Source of the DNA: Streptomyces niveus
Lineage (GTDB): Bacteria; Actinomycetota; Actinomycetes; Streptomycetales; Streptomycetaceae
Assembly: GCF_002009175.1 (NCBI RefSeq)
Contig: NZ_CP018047.1
Span: 682,001 to 746,000 of the forward strand
DNA: 64,000 bases
Direction of reading: 5' to 3'
Shown here: piece by piece, positions 18,432-27,272 of the stretch
Layout: every line of letters starts with the position of its first letter
Position numbering within the stretch: the stretch's first letter is position 1
Notes under the pieces: generated by a model
What the model saw: the letters and a program-made list of their open reading frames with translations, nothing else
The model's database searches: none
Told to the model about the DNA's origin: nothing
Position numbers and translations under genes: made by a program

Positions 18432-19172
18432 ATGACCGCTTCAGGTATCTACGTGTACGGGATCGTGGGAGGCTCCCATCCGCTTCCCCCCTCCGGCGCC
18501 GGCATCGGCGAGCCGCCGGCACCGGTGCGGCTGCTGCCGGCCGAGGACCTCGCCGTCGTGGTCAGCGCCGCGTATCCGGGACTCAGGGCCCGGCGACGGG
18601 ACTTGATGGCGCATCAGAGTCTCCTCCTGGCGCTGGCCGCGGCCGGTCCCGTGCTGCCGATGCGCTTCGGCATGGTGGCACCCGACGAGGCGACGGTACT
18701 GGCGGGCGTCGCCGCACGCCGGAGCGAGCACGCCGCCGTACTGGAGCGGCTGGACTCCCGGGTGGAGATGAACGTCAAGATCATGCCCGTACAGGACAAC
18801 CTGGCCGCGCTGATCCGTGAGGACCCGGTGGTCCGCCGGATTCGTGAGGAGACGCGCCGCCACCCCGGTTACGAGGCGAACGTCCGGCTCGGTGAGGCCG
18901 TGGCGGCGGGTCTGCGGCGAAGGGCGGCAGAGGCGGCGGCCCTGCTGCCGCCCCAATTCGCCGAGATCGCCGACGACATGTGTCCGGGGCCGGACGTGGA
19001 CGGCTGCGTCCTGAACGCGTCCTTCCTCGTACCCCGCCGCGAAGAAGGACGTTTCCGCGGTGTCGCCGAGCGATTCGCCGCGGACCATCCGGACCGCGTC
19101 GAGCTGCGGGTGACCGGCCCGCTGCCCTGCTACAGCTTCGTGGCCGCGGAACCCGTCCCGGCCAGGGCCTGA
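18432..19172 (+). CDS. gvpF: Gas vesicle protein GvpF/GvpL family, 246 aa
   Basis: Typical GvpL/F accessory protein: N-terminal IYVYGIVGG, then LAVVVSAAYPGL, RRRDLMAHQSLLLALAAAGP with PVLPMRFGMV, a helical middle (LERLDSRVEMNVKIM) and a second ferredoxin-like domain ending VELRVTGPLPCYSFV. GvpF/L proteins bind GvpA and help nucleate vesicles. An AAGGAGGAGCG site precedes the ATG, which begins three bases after the gvpA stop. It has a paralogue two genes downstream (19793). Confidence 0.93.
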   Translation: MTASGIYVYGIVGGSHPLPPSGAGIGEPPAPVRLLPAEDLAVVVSAAYPGLRARRRDLMAHQSLLLALAAAGPVLPMRFGMVAPDEATVLAGVAARRSEHAAVLERLDSRVEMNVKIMPVQDNLAALIREDPVVRRIREETRRHPGYEANVRLGEAVAAGLRRRAAEAAALLPPQFAEIADDMCPGPDVDGCVLNASFLVPRREEGRFRGVAERFAADHPDRVELRVTGPLPCYSFVAAEPVPARA

Positions 19173-19173
19173 C

Positions 19174-19428
19174 ATGGGTCTGCTCTCCGGTGTGCTCCTT
19201 CTCCCACTCGCACCGGTACGCGGCGTGGTCTGGATCTCCGACCGGCTCATCGACGCGGCGGAAGCGGAGCTGTACGACCCGGCGGTGATCCGCGTACAGC
19301 TCTCCGAACTGAACCGTGCCCTGGACGACGGTGAGATCGACCTCGCGCGCTTCGAGCGCGAGGAGGAGCGGCTGCTGGACATTCTCGACAGGAAATCGCC
19401 GGTACCCGCGTCTGGAGTGAGACCGTGA
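19174..19428 (+). CDS. gvpG: Gas vesicle protein GvpG, 84 aa
   Basis: Short helical protein with the GvpG signature: hydrophobic N-terminus GLLSGVLLLPLAPVRGVVWI, then AEAELYDPAVIRVQLSELNR and GEIDLARFEREEERLLDILD. GvpG is a minor assembly factor thought to act with GvpF. It begins one base after gvpF's stop and overlaps gvpJ's GTG start, so it is embedded in the operon. Confidence 0.93.
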   Translation: MGLLSGVLLLPLAPVRGVVWISDRLIDAAEAELYDPAVIRVQLSELNRALDDGEIDLARFEREEERLLDILDRKSPVPASGVRP

Positions 19429-19796
19429 CGGAACTGGACAGCTGGACCACGGAGTCCCGGTCGCACCCGCCCGCCACGGCCAATCTGGCCGAGATCCTGG
19501 AGCGGGTGCTGGACAAAGGCATCGTCATCGCCGGTGACATCAAGATCGACCTGCTGGACATCGAGCTGCTGACCATTCGTCTGCGGCTGTTCATCTCGTC
19601 CGTGGAGACGGCGAAGAAGGCGGGCATCGACTGGTGGGAGACCGATCCCGCGCTGTCGTCGCGAGCCGCCCACGACGCGCTGTACGAGGAGAACAAGCAG
19701 CTGCGCGAGCGGATCGAGGCGCTGGAGGGCGAGGACTCCCAGGACGCCGACAGCATCCCGCGGGCCGGCGCCAGAAGGGAGCTGCGCCGCCGATGA
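19425..19796 (+). CDS. gvpJ: Gas vesicle protein GvpJ (GvpA-like), 123 aa
   Basis: A GvpA-fold protein: LAEILERVLDKGIVIAGDIK, IDLLDIELLTIRLRLFISSV and ETAKKAGIDWWETDP. The WWETDP segment and the coiled-coil tail (ENKQLRERIEALEGED) mark the GvpJ/M-type minor tip component rather than the rib protein. The GTG start overlaps the gvpG stop, and the 3' end overlaps the next ATG. GvpJ is expected at the conical caps of the vesicle. Confidence 0.9.
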   Translation: MTELDSWTTESRSHPPATANLAEILERVLDKGIVIAGDIKIDLLDIELLTIRLRLFISSVETAKKAGIDWWETDPALSSRAAHDALYEENKQLRERIEALEGEDSQDADSIPRAGARRELRRR

Positions 19797-20707
19797 ACTC
19801 CGCCCCGCACCCCTCGCCCACGGCCTCACCCTCGCCCGTGGCCCCGGCCCCGACACAGGCCCCGGCGCCGGCGCCGGTCGACGGAGCCGGCTCCTGGGCC
19901 ACGTACGTCTTCGCCGTCTGCCGATCCGACCACCCCGGCTCCCTCTCCGCCGCCTTCGGCCACCCCGGCGGCGGGCCGCTGCGTCTGCTGAAGGTCGGCT
20001 CGCTCCGCGCCGTGGTCCAGGACGTGCCGGCGGCGGAGTTCTCCGAAACGGCCCTGCGCGAGCGGCTCGGCGACGCCGCCGAACTCGAACGCTGCGCACG
20101 CGCCCACCACGGCGCCGTCACCGCCGCCGCCGCGGGCGGCCCCACTGTCCCGATGCCCCTGGCCACGCTCTACCTCGGCGACGAGCGGGTGCGCGCGGCC
20201 GTCGGGGCGAACCGGGAACGCTTCCGCCTGGCGCTGGACCGCATCGCGGGCCGGGCCGAATGGGCCGTCAAGGTCCATCTGACACAGGCCGGCACGTCGG
20301 CCCGGTCCGCCGCCCCCGGCACCGGGGAGACAGCCGCTCCCGGCCGGGGACCCGGCCCACACGTCTCGGGCCGTGACTACCTGGACCGCCTGCGCAGCCG
20401 CCAACACCTGCGCGAACAGCACCGGGAGAGCGCACTGGCCGCGGCCGAGCAGGTGGACACCGCCGTGCGGAGACTGGCGGTCGCCACGGTCTCCCGCCGG
20501 CCGCACGGCCCCGAGGTCACCGGCAAGGACCGCACACAGATCATGAACACGGCCTATCTGATCGCCGAGGACAGGAGCGAGGAACTGACGGCCACCATCG
20601 GCCGGCTCCGCGCGTCCCCGGAATTCGGCGGCGTCGAGATCGATGTCTCCGGGCCCTGGGCCCCGTACTCGTTCACGGACGGAGGAGAACTTGCAGGGCA
20701 CCCGTAA
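19793..20707 (+). CDS. gvpL: Second GvpF/GvpL family protein, 304 aa
   Basis: The ATG at 19793 overlaps gvpJ's TGA (ATGA), which fixes the start although the frame is open upstream. A Pro/Ala-rich leader of about 30 residues precedes the GvpL/F fold: WATYVFAVCRS, LRAVVQDVPAAEFSE, VPMPLATLYLGDERVRA and AEWAVKVHL. A 25-residue low-complexity insert (about 165-190) separates the halves, followed by YLDRLRSRQHLREQHRESAL and the ending VEIDVSGPWAPYSF. Longer than gvpF because of leader and insert. Role: assembly factor. Confidence 0.92.
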   Translation: MNSAPHPSPTASPSPVAPAPTQAPAPAPVDGAGSWATYVFAVCRSDHPGSLSAAFGHPGGGPLRLLKVGSLRAVVQDVPAAEFSETALRERLGDAAELERCARAHHGAVTAAAAGGPTVPMPLATLYLGDERVRAAVGANRERFRLALDRIAGRAEWAVKVHLTQAGTSARSAAPGTGETAAPGRGPGPHVSGRDYLDRLRSRQHLREQHRESALAAAEQVDTAVRRLAVATVSRRPHGPEVTGKDRTQIMNTAYLIAEDRSEELTATIGRLRASPEFGGVEIDVSGPWAPYSFTDGGELAGHP

Positions 20708-20921
20708 CCCCGTTCCGTGGCAGGGCCCGGAAGCCACGGCCCCCATCGGCGTCCCCCTGGTCGACCTGCTCGACAGAGTGCTCGGTACCGGAGTCGTCAT
20801 CAGCGGGGATCTCGTGATCGCCATCGCTGACGTTCCGCTGGTCCGGCTCTCCCTGCACGCCCTGCTGGCATCCGTCAGCGAGCGCGTCCCCGCGCCGTGG
20901 GCCGACAGCGGGCCCCTGTGA
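20691..20921 (+). CDS. gvpS: Gas vesicle protein GvpS (GvpA-like), 76 aa
   Basis: Small GvpA-fold protein: IGVPLVDLLDRVLGTGVVIS, GDLVIAIADVPLVRLSLHAL and LASVSERVPAPW. The best start is the TTG at 20691, 5 bases after GGAGG (acGGAGGagaacTTG); it overlaps the end of gvpL by 17 bases. An ATG at 20643 in the same frame lacks a ribosome site and would add a shadow sequence. The stop overlaps gvpK's GTG. Confidence 0.85.
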   Translation: MQGTRNPVPWQGPEATAPIGVPLVDLLDRVLGTGVVISGDLVIAIADVPLVRLSLHALLASVSERVPAPWADSGPL

Positions 20922-21202
20922 ACGACACCCGTGTGGACATCGATCCGCACAGCGCGGGCCGCGATCTGGCCTCCCTGGTGCTGACCGTCGTGGAACTGCT
21001 GAGACAGCTGATGGAACGCCAGGCGATCCGCCGCTTCGAGACCGGAGAGCTGACGGACGAACAGGAAGAGCGCGTGGGGACCACCTTGATGCTCCTCGAC
21101 GAGCGCATGACGGAACTCTGCGAGCTGCACGGTCTACGCCGGGAAGACCTCAACCTGGACCTCGGCCCGCTCGGCAACCTGCTCTCCCACGAAACGCGGT
21201 GA
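20918..21202 (+). CDS. gvpK: Gas vesicle protein GvpK, 94 aa
   Basis: Last gene of the operon. GvpK signature: IDPHSAGRDLASLVLTVVEL, LRQLMERQAIRRFETGELTD, EQEERVGTTLMLLDERMTEL and the conserved end DLNLDLGPLG. The GTG at 20918 shares its last two bases with the gvpS stop (GTGA). GvpK is required for vesicle formation but its biochemical role is unclear. Confidence 0.93.
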   Translation: MNDTRVDIDPHSAGRDLASLVLTVVELLRQLMERQAIRRFETGELTDEQEERVGTTLMLLDERMTELCELHGLRREDLNLDLGPLGNLLSHETR

Positions 21203-21247
21203 CCGACCGCCGTCCCCGGCGCGGGCCCGTCGATGCGGCCTGGGCTG

Positions 21248-21934
21248 TCACCCGACGCGTTCGGCGCGGATGATCACCAGCTCCTCCGTGTCGGCACCGG
21301 GCGCGATCAGGCCCCGGTCCAGCAGCCACCGCCTCCGTGAGGCCAGTACGGGGCCGAAGGGCACCGTACGGCGGTCCGTCACCTCGGCCGGCAGACCCGC
21401 CCGCTCCAGCCGCTCCAGGGTCGCGGGCACCCCGCACAGCGCCGAGTGAACGAGGAGCAGTGCCCCACCGGGGCGGAGCAGGCCCGCCGCCCCGTCGCAC
21501 AGCCGGTCGATGATCAGCCGTCCGTCGTGTCCCGCGTCCCATGCCCTGGCCGGGCCCCGCGGGGGCGGGCCGGCGTCCGGCGCGGGTACGTAGGGCGGAT
21601 TGCTGAGGATGAGATCGAACCGCCTGCCGACGGCGGGGGCGAGGAGGTCACCCCGGACGGCTTCGACCCGCAGCCCGGCGAGCGCCGCGTTCAGGCGGGT
21701 GGCGAGCACGGAACGGCGGGTACGGTCAACGGCGGTCACCCACGCGCCCCGCCGCGCGGCGGCGAGAGCGAGAAAGCCGGATCCCGTGCCGACGTCCAGG
21801 ACCGTCGTCCCGTTGCCGACCCTCTCCCGTTCCAGGGCTTCTCGCAGCAGCAGCGTGTCTCCCTGGGGCCGGTAGACGCCGCGCGGCAGCATCACCCGGT
21901 CGCCCGGGCCGTACGTACTGATCAGACCGGGCAT
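21248..21934 (-). CDS. HemK/PrmC-like class I SAM methyltransferase, 228 aa
   Basis: N5-glutamine-type methyltransferase fold. Seen: YRPQGDTLLLREAL (family N-terminal motif YxPxxDTxLL), VLDVGTGSGFLALAAARRGA (SAM-binding motif I), NAALAGLRVEAVRGDLL and the catalytic NPPY at residues 112-115 (LILSNPPYVP). Length and the YxPxxDT motif fit the HemK2/Mtq2-like short form. The likely substrate is a glutamine in a release factor or other protein, but this is family inference. The GAGGTGAG site precedes the ATG at 21934. It converges with the gas-vesicle operon, 45 bases apart. Confidence 0.88.
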   Translation of the reverse strand: MPGLISTYGPGDRVMLPRGVYRPQGDTLLLREALERERVGNGTTVLDVGTGSGFLALAAARRGAWVTAVDRTRRSVLATRLNAALAGLRVEAVRGDLLAPAVGRRFDLILSNPPYVPAPDAGPPPRGPARAWDAGHDGRLIIDRLCDGAAGLLRPGGALLLVHSALCGVPATLERLERAGLPAEVTDRRTVPFGPVLASRRRWLLDRGLIAPGADTEELVIIRAERVG

Positions 21935-21978
21935 GGACTCACCTCGTCACCTCCTGGCGCCCCCACCGCCTGGTCGCT

Positions 21979-22434
21979 TCAGACGGCTGAGCGCGCGTGC
22001 GACGGGTCGCTCTCCACCACTTCCGCCAGACGGGCGAGCATGCTGCGGTGCCGGAGCTGGATCAGCGCGTCCACTGCCGTGTTGTGGAGCAGCCCGCCCG
22101 GTCCGCGCAACGGGTGTTCGTCGATGATGACCAGGGCGTTCTCACCCCAGGGCCGGATCTCGACGGCGATCCGCGCGGTGCCGAGCCGACCGCTGTCGGC
22201 CTCCAGCTCCAGCACACCGGGCTCTTCGCACCGCCGTACGACCGTGCTGCCCGTGGCCGACCAGTGCCCGAGCCGGATCATGTACGTGATGCTGGAGCCG
22301 ACCTCCGGCCACGCACCCTCCTGGGGGCGAGAGCCGGATGTACCGACCACCCAGTCGCCGTAACGCGCCCCGTCGGCGAGCACCGCCCAGACGTCCGTCA
22401 CGGGCCGCTCGATCAATCGATGTCGTACGGCCAC
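21979..22434 (-). CDS. SRPBCC (polyketide-cyclase-like) protein, 151 aa
   Basis: The GTG at 22434 (GTG GCC GTA CGA) gives VAVRHRLIERPVTDVWAVLA, the normal start of this family, with GGAGGG 5 bases upstream; the longer open frame back to 22617 is not homologous. Other marks: YGDWVVGTSG, SITYMIRLGHWSATGST, LELEADSGRLGTARIAVEIR and the C-terminal helix NTAVDALIQLRHRSMLARLA. Members bind hydrophobic ligands; many are annotated as polyketide cyclase/dehydrase. It follows the same direction as the methyltransferase, with 44 bases between. Ligand unknown. Confidence 0.85.
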   Translation of the reverse strand: MAVRHRLIERPVTDVWAVLADGARYGDWVVGTSGSRPQEGAWPEVGSSITYMIRLGHWSATGSTVVRRCEEPGVLELEADSGRLGTARIAVEIRPWGENALVIIDEHPLRGPGGLLHNTAVDALIQLRHRSMLARLAEVVESDPSHARSAV

Positions 22435-22912
22435 CGGCCCTCCAGCCCTGGTCAACGGCCCCGAGTGGGCCGGCCACCGGGGTTCCCGGCGTGCTCGGCC
22501 ACATCTCTCCCACTGTCCCAGGCGTTCGGGAACTCCACGATACGAGTGGGCGGCCCCAATCCAGTCCGATCTAATTCGATCAAGTTCAATCCGAAACGAT
22601 CCCGTCTCGGCGGGCATATGCAGTTCGCAGTCAAGGATTGGTCACCTCCTTAATTTCGACTTGAATCAATCGCCGATTGACCGGAAGTCTCTTCCTCTTT
22701 CCCTTCGCCGGGTCGATGTGGCAACTTTTCCGAGGGAAGACCGGGACCGGATAAAACGTGGGGGGCGTACTGGGGAGCACAAGCGCATGCCGGGGGCTCA
22801 CGGCAGTCCGAAAAGTGCCTCAGCTTCCGGTCGGCAAGGAGTTCCCGTCGCCGTATGACGGGCAGTGGATGGTGATGCCGACCGGCGACCTATCACCTAC
22901 AAGGGGACGCGC
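22435..22912. promoter_or_regulatory. 478-base gap between SRPBCC gene and ramR
   Basis: Both divergent promoters must lie here. Bases 22555-22720 are clearly richer in A/T than the surroundings, as in a promoter region. On the minus strand there is a perfect AAGGAGGTGACC (22638-22649 read in reverse), a strong Shine-Dalgarno, followed after 5 bases by a TTG that opens a 60-codon frame (22634 down to 22452) without typical codon bias. I do not call that frame a gene. Plus-strand frames here also lack codon bias. Confidence 0.45.
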
Positions 22913-23515
22913 ATGATCCATGTTCAAGTCGTACACAGGGTCGGACTGTTCCGTTCAGCTCTGGTGGCGCTGTTGCGCTGCGAGGAGACGCTCCATGTGT
23001 CGGCGTCCCTCAAGCGGCCGGCCCATCAGGAAGCACTCTGCTCATCACCGCATGTCTGGGTGACCGATATCGACTGTCTCGATGACCCGGCGCGCACGGG
23101 AATGCCCGGACCGGGCAACGGGCAGGGAGGTATGGGGGCGTTATTGGTGCTCACGTCGGAAAGAAAGCCGGGAGCACTGATGAGGGCATTCGAGGCGGGG
23201 GCGCTCGGGTATGTCAACAGGGACGGGGACCCCAGCCGGTTGATCGAGGCAATTCACCGGGTGGCGCGCGGTGAGCGGTATGTCGACGACTCCCTGGCCT
23301 GTGATTTCCTCCAGGCGACCAAACTACCCCTGACGCCCAGGGAGTTGAGCGTTCTGGCGCTCGCGGCGGAGGGCTCGCCCATCGGTGACATCGCGGCCTC
23401 GCTGCATCTGTCGAGCGGGACGATACGCAATTACCTGGCCTCCGCGATACGCAAGGTCGGCGCGCGCAACCGCATGGACGCCGTACGCATCTCGCAGGAC
23501 GCGGGATGGCTGTAG
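22913..23515 (+). CDS. ramR: RamR/AmfR-type LuxR-family regulator of the SapB locus, 200 aa
   Basis: NarL-like layout: a receiver-like domain (about 1-125) and a C-terminal LuxR HTH (LTPRELSVLALAAEGSPIGD, IAASLHLSSGTIRNYLASAI, RKVGARNRMDAV). The receiver is atypical: the usual acidic pair is replaced in VQVVHRVGLFRSAL, while an Asp remains in VWVTDIDCLD. Homologues activate the ram operon for aerial growth. The ATG at 22913 has AAGGGG upstream. The stop lies 28 bases from ramB's stop, so regulator and operon converge. Codon 77 (23141-23143) is TTA, so translation should need the bldA tRNA. Confidence 0.9.
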   Translation: MIHVQVVHRVGLFRSALVALLRCEETLHVSASLKRPAHQEALCSSPHVWVTDIDCLDDPARTGMPGPGNGQGGMGALLVLTSERKPGALMRAFEAGALGYVNRDGDPSRLIEAIHRVARGERYVDDSLACDFLQATKLPLTPRELSVLALAAEGSPIGDIAASLHLSSGTIRNYLASAIRKVGARNRMDAVRISQDAGWL

Positions 23516-23543
23516 CCACGGCAGGACTCCCGCCCTCGGCCGT

Positions 23544-25391
23544 TCAGCGGCCGACGGGCGGCGAAGGCGTCCGCTGCCAGTGGCCGAACAGATCCCGGTA
23601 GAGCGCCGAACTCGTCAGCAACTCCTCGTGCGTGCCGAACCGCGGCTCCGTGCCGTCCAGTACGAGCACCCGGTCCGCCCGGCGCGCGGACGACAGCCGG
23701 TGGGCCACGACGATCAGGGCCCCGTCACGGGCGCGGGTCCCGTCGTTGAAGGCCCGCTCGGCGAAGGCGCGTTCGGCGTGGGCCTCCGCGGCCGGGTCCA
23801 GATGGCAGGTGGCCTCGTCGAGCAGGACGAGTGGCGCGGCGGAGAGATAGGCGCGGCACAGCGCCAGGAGTTGGCGCTCACCGTGGGACAGACTCCGGGG
23901 GTCGAGCACGGCGTCGGGGCCGCCGAGCCGGTGGACGAGTGGTTCGGCGCCCAACGTCCCGACCGCGTGGGCCAGTTCGCGACTCGTGGCGTCCGGCCGC
24001 AGATGCAGGAGGTTGTCGCGGACGCTGCCGGTGAAGACGTACGCCTGCTGCGGGATCAGCACGCGACGGTCCGCAAGGTCCTGTGCGGTCCTGCCGGTCA
24101 CCGGTTCCCCGCCGAGCAGGACCGTTCCGTCGTCGGGGGCGACGAGACCGGAGACGACACCCGCGAGCGTGGACTTGCCGATGCCGCTCGGGCCTACGAC
24201 GGCGATGTGCTCCCCGCGCCGGACGGTGAGATGGAGGCGTTCGAGCACCGGGGGTGAGTCTGGGCCGTAGGCGTGGGTGACGTCGCGGACCTCGACCGCC
24301 GGCACGGTGCGGGAGGGGCGTCGGCCGAGCGGGCGGGCGGCTTCGGCAACTGCGGCCGGAACCTTCGGCGGTACGGGAACGGCGGTGGCGTCCTGGAACC
24401 GGTCGACCACGACCAGCAGCCTCGTCCCCGCCGCTCCGAGCGCGGTCATCATGCTGTGCAGCGCGGGGAGCAGCGCCTGAAGGAGATAGGTGAGCGCCCC
24501 CGCCAGCGCGCCGGTCGTCACCCCTTGCCGCAGAAGCCAGGGAGTGGCGATGAGCAGGAGGAGTACGGGCAGTTGGCCTGCGACGCCGAGCGCCACCGTA
24601 CGCAGCGCGGCCCAGCGCGCCAGCACGCGCGACGTTCTCTCCGCGACCTCGATGAGCCGTCCCGTACGCTCCGCCGCGTCCGCCTGCGCGCCGCAGGCCA
24701 CGAGGTCACGGTGGCCGGCCGACACCGCGCCCACCCCTTCGGCCACGGCCTCGTCCGCGTCCAGGAAGTCGCGCTGGGCCGAGGCCATCGGAAGCAGCGT
24801 GGCGAGGAAGAGCGCGATACCCAGAACGAGTGGGGGCAGGACGACGAGGAGCAGTTCGGGGGCGAGGGCCAGCAGCCCGATCAGCGCGCCGACGGCGTTG
24901 AAGACGAACGCCCTTACGGTGAGGACGAGTCCGGCGAAGCTGTCACGGACAATCTCGGTCTGATGGGTGAGCCGTGAGACGGCACCGGTGTCCGAGCGGT
25001 CGTCGGTGCGGGCCGGATCGGTGACGGCCCGCCGCAGCGCCTGCCGGACCGCGCGCCGTACGAGCGCGTCCCGCAATGGCTCGGTCAGCTTGGCGAGTTG
25101 GGCGAAGACGCCGCGCATCGGAGGTCCGGCGCCGAGGATCGACGCGGCGGCGACGGCGAGCCAGAGAAGACCTGTCCCCGTCTGTCCGGCGAGGAAGCCG
25201 CGGTCGAGGGCCTGGGCGAGGCAGTACCCGCCGAGGAACGTCTGCGCGGACTCCAGCAGCGACCACCCGCCGAGGCGTATCAAGACCCGCTTCCTGCCCG
25301 CGAGAAACCGCCGCGCGGACGGCAGGTTCCGGCGCAGCGCGCCCCTGCCGGGGGACGCTTCGGCGGTCGGCGGCTTCGCGGTGGCGCTCAC
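23544..25391 (-). CDS. ramB: RamB-type ABC transporter (fused permease-ATPase), 615 aa
   Basis: Half-transporter with an N-terminal membrane domain (about residues 30-330, five to six hydrophobic segments such as LVLTVRAFVFNAVGALIGLL and LLVVLPPLVLGIALFLATLL) and a C-terminal ATPase: Walker A GPSGIGKST, signature SHGERQLLALCRAYL, Walker B LVLLDEATCHLD, switch His in VVAHRLSS. The GTG at 25391 overlaps the stop of the upstream transporter gene (GTGA); the open frame beyond is antisense-like. It is expected to form a heterodimer with the preceding protein to export the SapB lanthipeptide. Confidence 0.92.
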   Translation of the reverse strand: MSATAKPPTAEASPGRGALRRNLPSARRFLAGRKRVLIRLGGWSLLESAQTFLGGYCLAQALDRGFLAGQTGTGLLWLAVAAASILGAGPPMRGVFAQLAKLTEPLRDALVRRAVRQALRRAVTDPARTDDRSDTGAVSRLTHQTEIVRDSFAGLVLTVRAFVFNAVGALIGLLALAPELLLVVLPPLVLGIALFLATLLPMASAQRDFLDADEAVAEGVGAVSAGHRDLVACGAQADAAERTGRLIEVAERTSRVLARWAALRTVALGVAGQLPVLLLLIATPWLLRQGVTTGALAGALTYLLQALLPALHSMMTALGAAGTRLLVVVDRFQDATAVPVPPKVPAAVAEAARPLGRRPSRTVPAVEVRDVTHAYGPDSPPVLERLHLTVRRGEHIAVVGPSGIGKSTLAGVVSGLVAPDDGTVLLGGEPVTGRTAQDLADRRVLIPQQAYVFTGSVRDNLLHLRPDATSRELAHAVGTLGAEPLVHRLGGPDAVLDPRSLSHGERQLLALCRAYLSAAPLVLLDEATCHLDPAAEAHAERAFAERAFNDGTRARDGALIVVAHRLSSARRADRVLVLDGTEPRFGTHEELLTSSALYRDLFGHWQRTPSPPVGR

Positions 25392-27211
25392 CGGTCGGCC
25401 GCTTCGGCTTCGGTGGGTCCGGGAACGGCGACGTGCCCGGACGGCTCCGTCGGCGGGGCCGCCGCCGACGGGAGATCTGGGGCAGGCGGCTCCGCGGCTT
25501 CCGGAGGGGCGAACAGGGCGCGGTACTCCGGGGAGCGCCACAACTCCTGGTGCGGCCCCGTCGCCCGCACCCGGCCCTCCTCCAGCCACACCACCAGGTC
25601 GCAGCGGGCCGCCGAGGAGAGGCGGTGCGCGACGATCAGCCGTGTGCCCTGCTGGACGTCGCGTGCCAGGGCGCGCTCCACCTGATGCTCCGTCACGGTG
25701 TCCAGGCTGGACGTCGCGTCATCGAGCACCAGCAGTCGTCCGGCTCGCGCGAACGCCCTTGCCAGGCCGAGGCGTTGAAGTTCTCCGCCCGAGAGCGGCG
25801 CGGCATGGGGCGGTGTCTCGTAACCCTGCGGCAGCAGCCGTACGAACGCGTCCGCGCTCGCCGCGCGTGCTGCCGCGCGGACACGTTCCCCGGACATCGG
25901 CGAGCTGCCCGCCAGTGCCTCGCCGAGCGTCGCGCCGAAGAGGACGGGGCGCTCGAAGGCATGGCCTACCTCGCGGCGCAGCTCGTCCCGCCGGAGTGCG
26001 CCGAGCGGAATACCGTCCAGCAGGACGGCCCCCCCGTCCGGCTCCGTGAGCCGCCCGGCCACCGCCGCCAGGGTGGACTTCCCCGCCCCCGAGCGGCCGA
26101 CGACCGCCACGGACGTGCCGCCGGGAATCGTCAGATCCACCCCGGCGAGTACGGCGCGGTCCTCGCGCCTCACGCTCACCGCGCGCAGCTCCAGCGTCCC
26201 TCGCCCCTCGGGCGGCAGGGTCCGGGCTCCGTACGTCATGGCGGGCAGCGCCATCAGTTCGGCCGCCCGGCGGGCCGCCGAGCGGCTGCGGATCAGGGAG
26301 CCGAGCAGGCCGGCGGCCGTACCGACGCCGGCGGCGAGCGCCGCGTACCGGCTGGCGGCCAGCAGTTCGCCGACGCTCATGTCACCGGACGCGAGTCTGA
26401 TGCCTCCGACCGCCAGGACCGCGACGGTGAGCAGCGGCATGAGTACACCGCTGCGAGCGACGGCCGCGCCGTGGATCCGCCACATCCGGCCGCCCTGCGC
26501 GGCCAGTTCGGGCAGCGGGGCGAGGATACGGTCACGGTCGCGTGCCTCCGTTCCGGCGGCGGCGATCGTACGCGCCCCGGCCAGCGCCTCCACCAGGCGT
26601 GTGGCGATGTCGGCCTGCACGCGCTGGTAGCTCGCGACGCTGTCGGAGGAGCCTCGGGCGAAGGCGCGCAGGACCAGCACCAGCAGCGGGAGCCCCGCGA
26701 GGAAGGTGGCAGCGGTCCACGGATCGATCAGGAACAGCGCGACGACCGCCCCCACGGGCGCGAGCAGCGATGCCCCGAGCGTCGCGGCGGAGACGGGTGC
26801 GGTGGACGCCTCGGTGGCGTTCGCCGTGAGCCGGACGGCGACGTCGCCGGGCGGGAAGCGGGTGGCGTGGCCGGGCCACGCGGCGAGCAGACGGCCCACG
26901 CCCCTGGTACGGAGCCAGGCGGCGGAGCGGGCGCTGGTCGTACCGCCGAGGAGCGCCACCGACGCGTCCAGCAGCACCTCGGCGACGATCAGGGCGGCGC
27001 AGGCGAGCAGCCAGGGGTCGGCGTCCGGGCTCCGCCGGAGCAGGAGGTCGAGTGTGCGGCCGAGGACGGCCGGCAGCGCGAGGGACGCGGCGGCGGAGGC
27101 GGCGGAGCAGAGGAAGACCGCCGTGGTCCGGCCCGCGCTGTGCCGCGCGGCGCCCAGCAGGAGACCGGCGGCTGTCGCTTCACGGTCCTCCGGGACGGGC
27201 GGCGTCTTCAA
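25388..27211 (-). CDS. ramA: RamA-type ABC transporter (fused permease-ATPase), 607 aa
   Basis: Membrane domain about 20-320 (AAVFLCSAASAAASLALPAV-like segments, then LGASLLAPVGAVVALFLIDP) and ATPase with Walker A GRSGAGKST, signature LSGGELQRLGLARAF, Walker B LLVLDDATSSLD and HRLSS. The Walker B Glu is replaced (LDDATS), a hint of a degenerate catalytic site of the sort seen in one half of heterodimeric exporters. The start is TTG 27211 with GAGGGGA upstream. It overlaps ramB by 4 bases. A 14-bp hairpin separates it from ramS. Role: export of the SapB peptide with RamB. Confidence 0.9.
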   Translation of the reverse strand: MKTPPVPEDREATAAGLLLGAARHSAGRTTAVFLCSAASAAASLALPAVLGRTLDLLLRRSPDADPWLLACAALIVAEVLLDASVALLGGTTSARSAAWLRTRGVGRLLAAWPGHATRFPPGDVAVRLTANATEASTAPVSAATLGASLLAPVGAVVALFLIDPWTAATFLAGLPLLVLVLRAFARGSSDSVASYQRVQADIATRLVEALAGARTIAAAGTEARDRDRILAPLPELAAQGGRMWRIHGAAVARSGVLMPLLTVAVLAVGGIRLASGDMSVGELLAASRYAALAAGVGTAAGLLGSLIRSRSAARRAAELMALPAMTYGARTLPPEGRGTLELRAVSVRREDRAVLAGVDLTIPGGTSVAVVGRSGAGKSTLAAVAGRLTEPDGGAVLLDGIPLGALRRDELRREVGHAFERPVLFGATLGEALAGSSPMSGERVRAAARAASADAFVRLLPQGYETPPHAAPLSGGELQRLGLARAFARAGRLLVLDDATSSLDTVTEHQVERALARDVQQGTRLIVAHRLSSAARCDLVVWLEEGRVRATGPHQELWRSPEYRALFAPPEAAEPPAPDLPSAAAPPTEPSGHVAVPGPTEAEAADR

Positions 27212-27272
27212 GAAGGGGTCCCCTCGGTTCGGGCGGCCGGCAGGACGTACGTGTACGGACCGACGCCCGTGA

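Noticed and set aside
22618..22653. Short plus-strand frame MQFAVKDWSPP ending before the SD-like sequence
   Set aside because: No ribosome site, and the sequence encodes the reverse of the minus-strand Shine-Dalgarno; no homologue or transporter logic.
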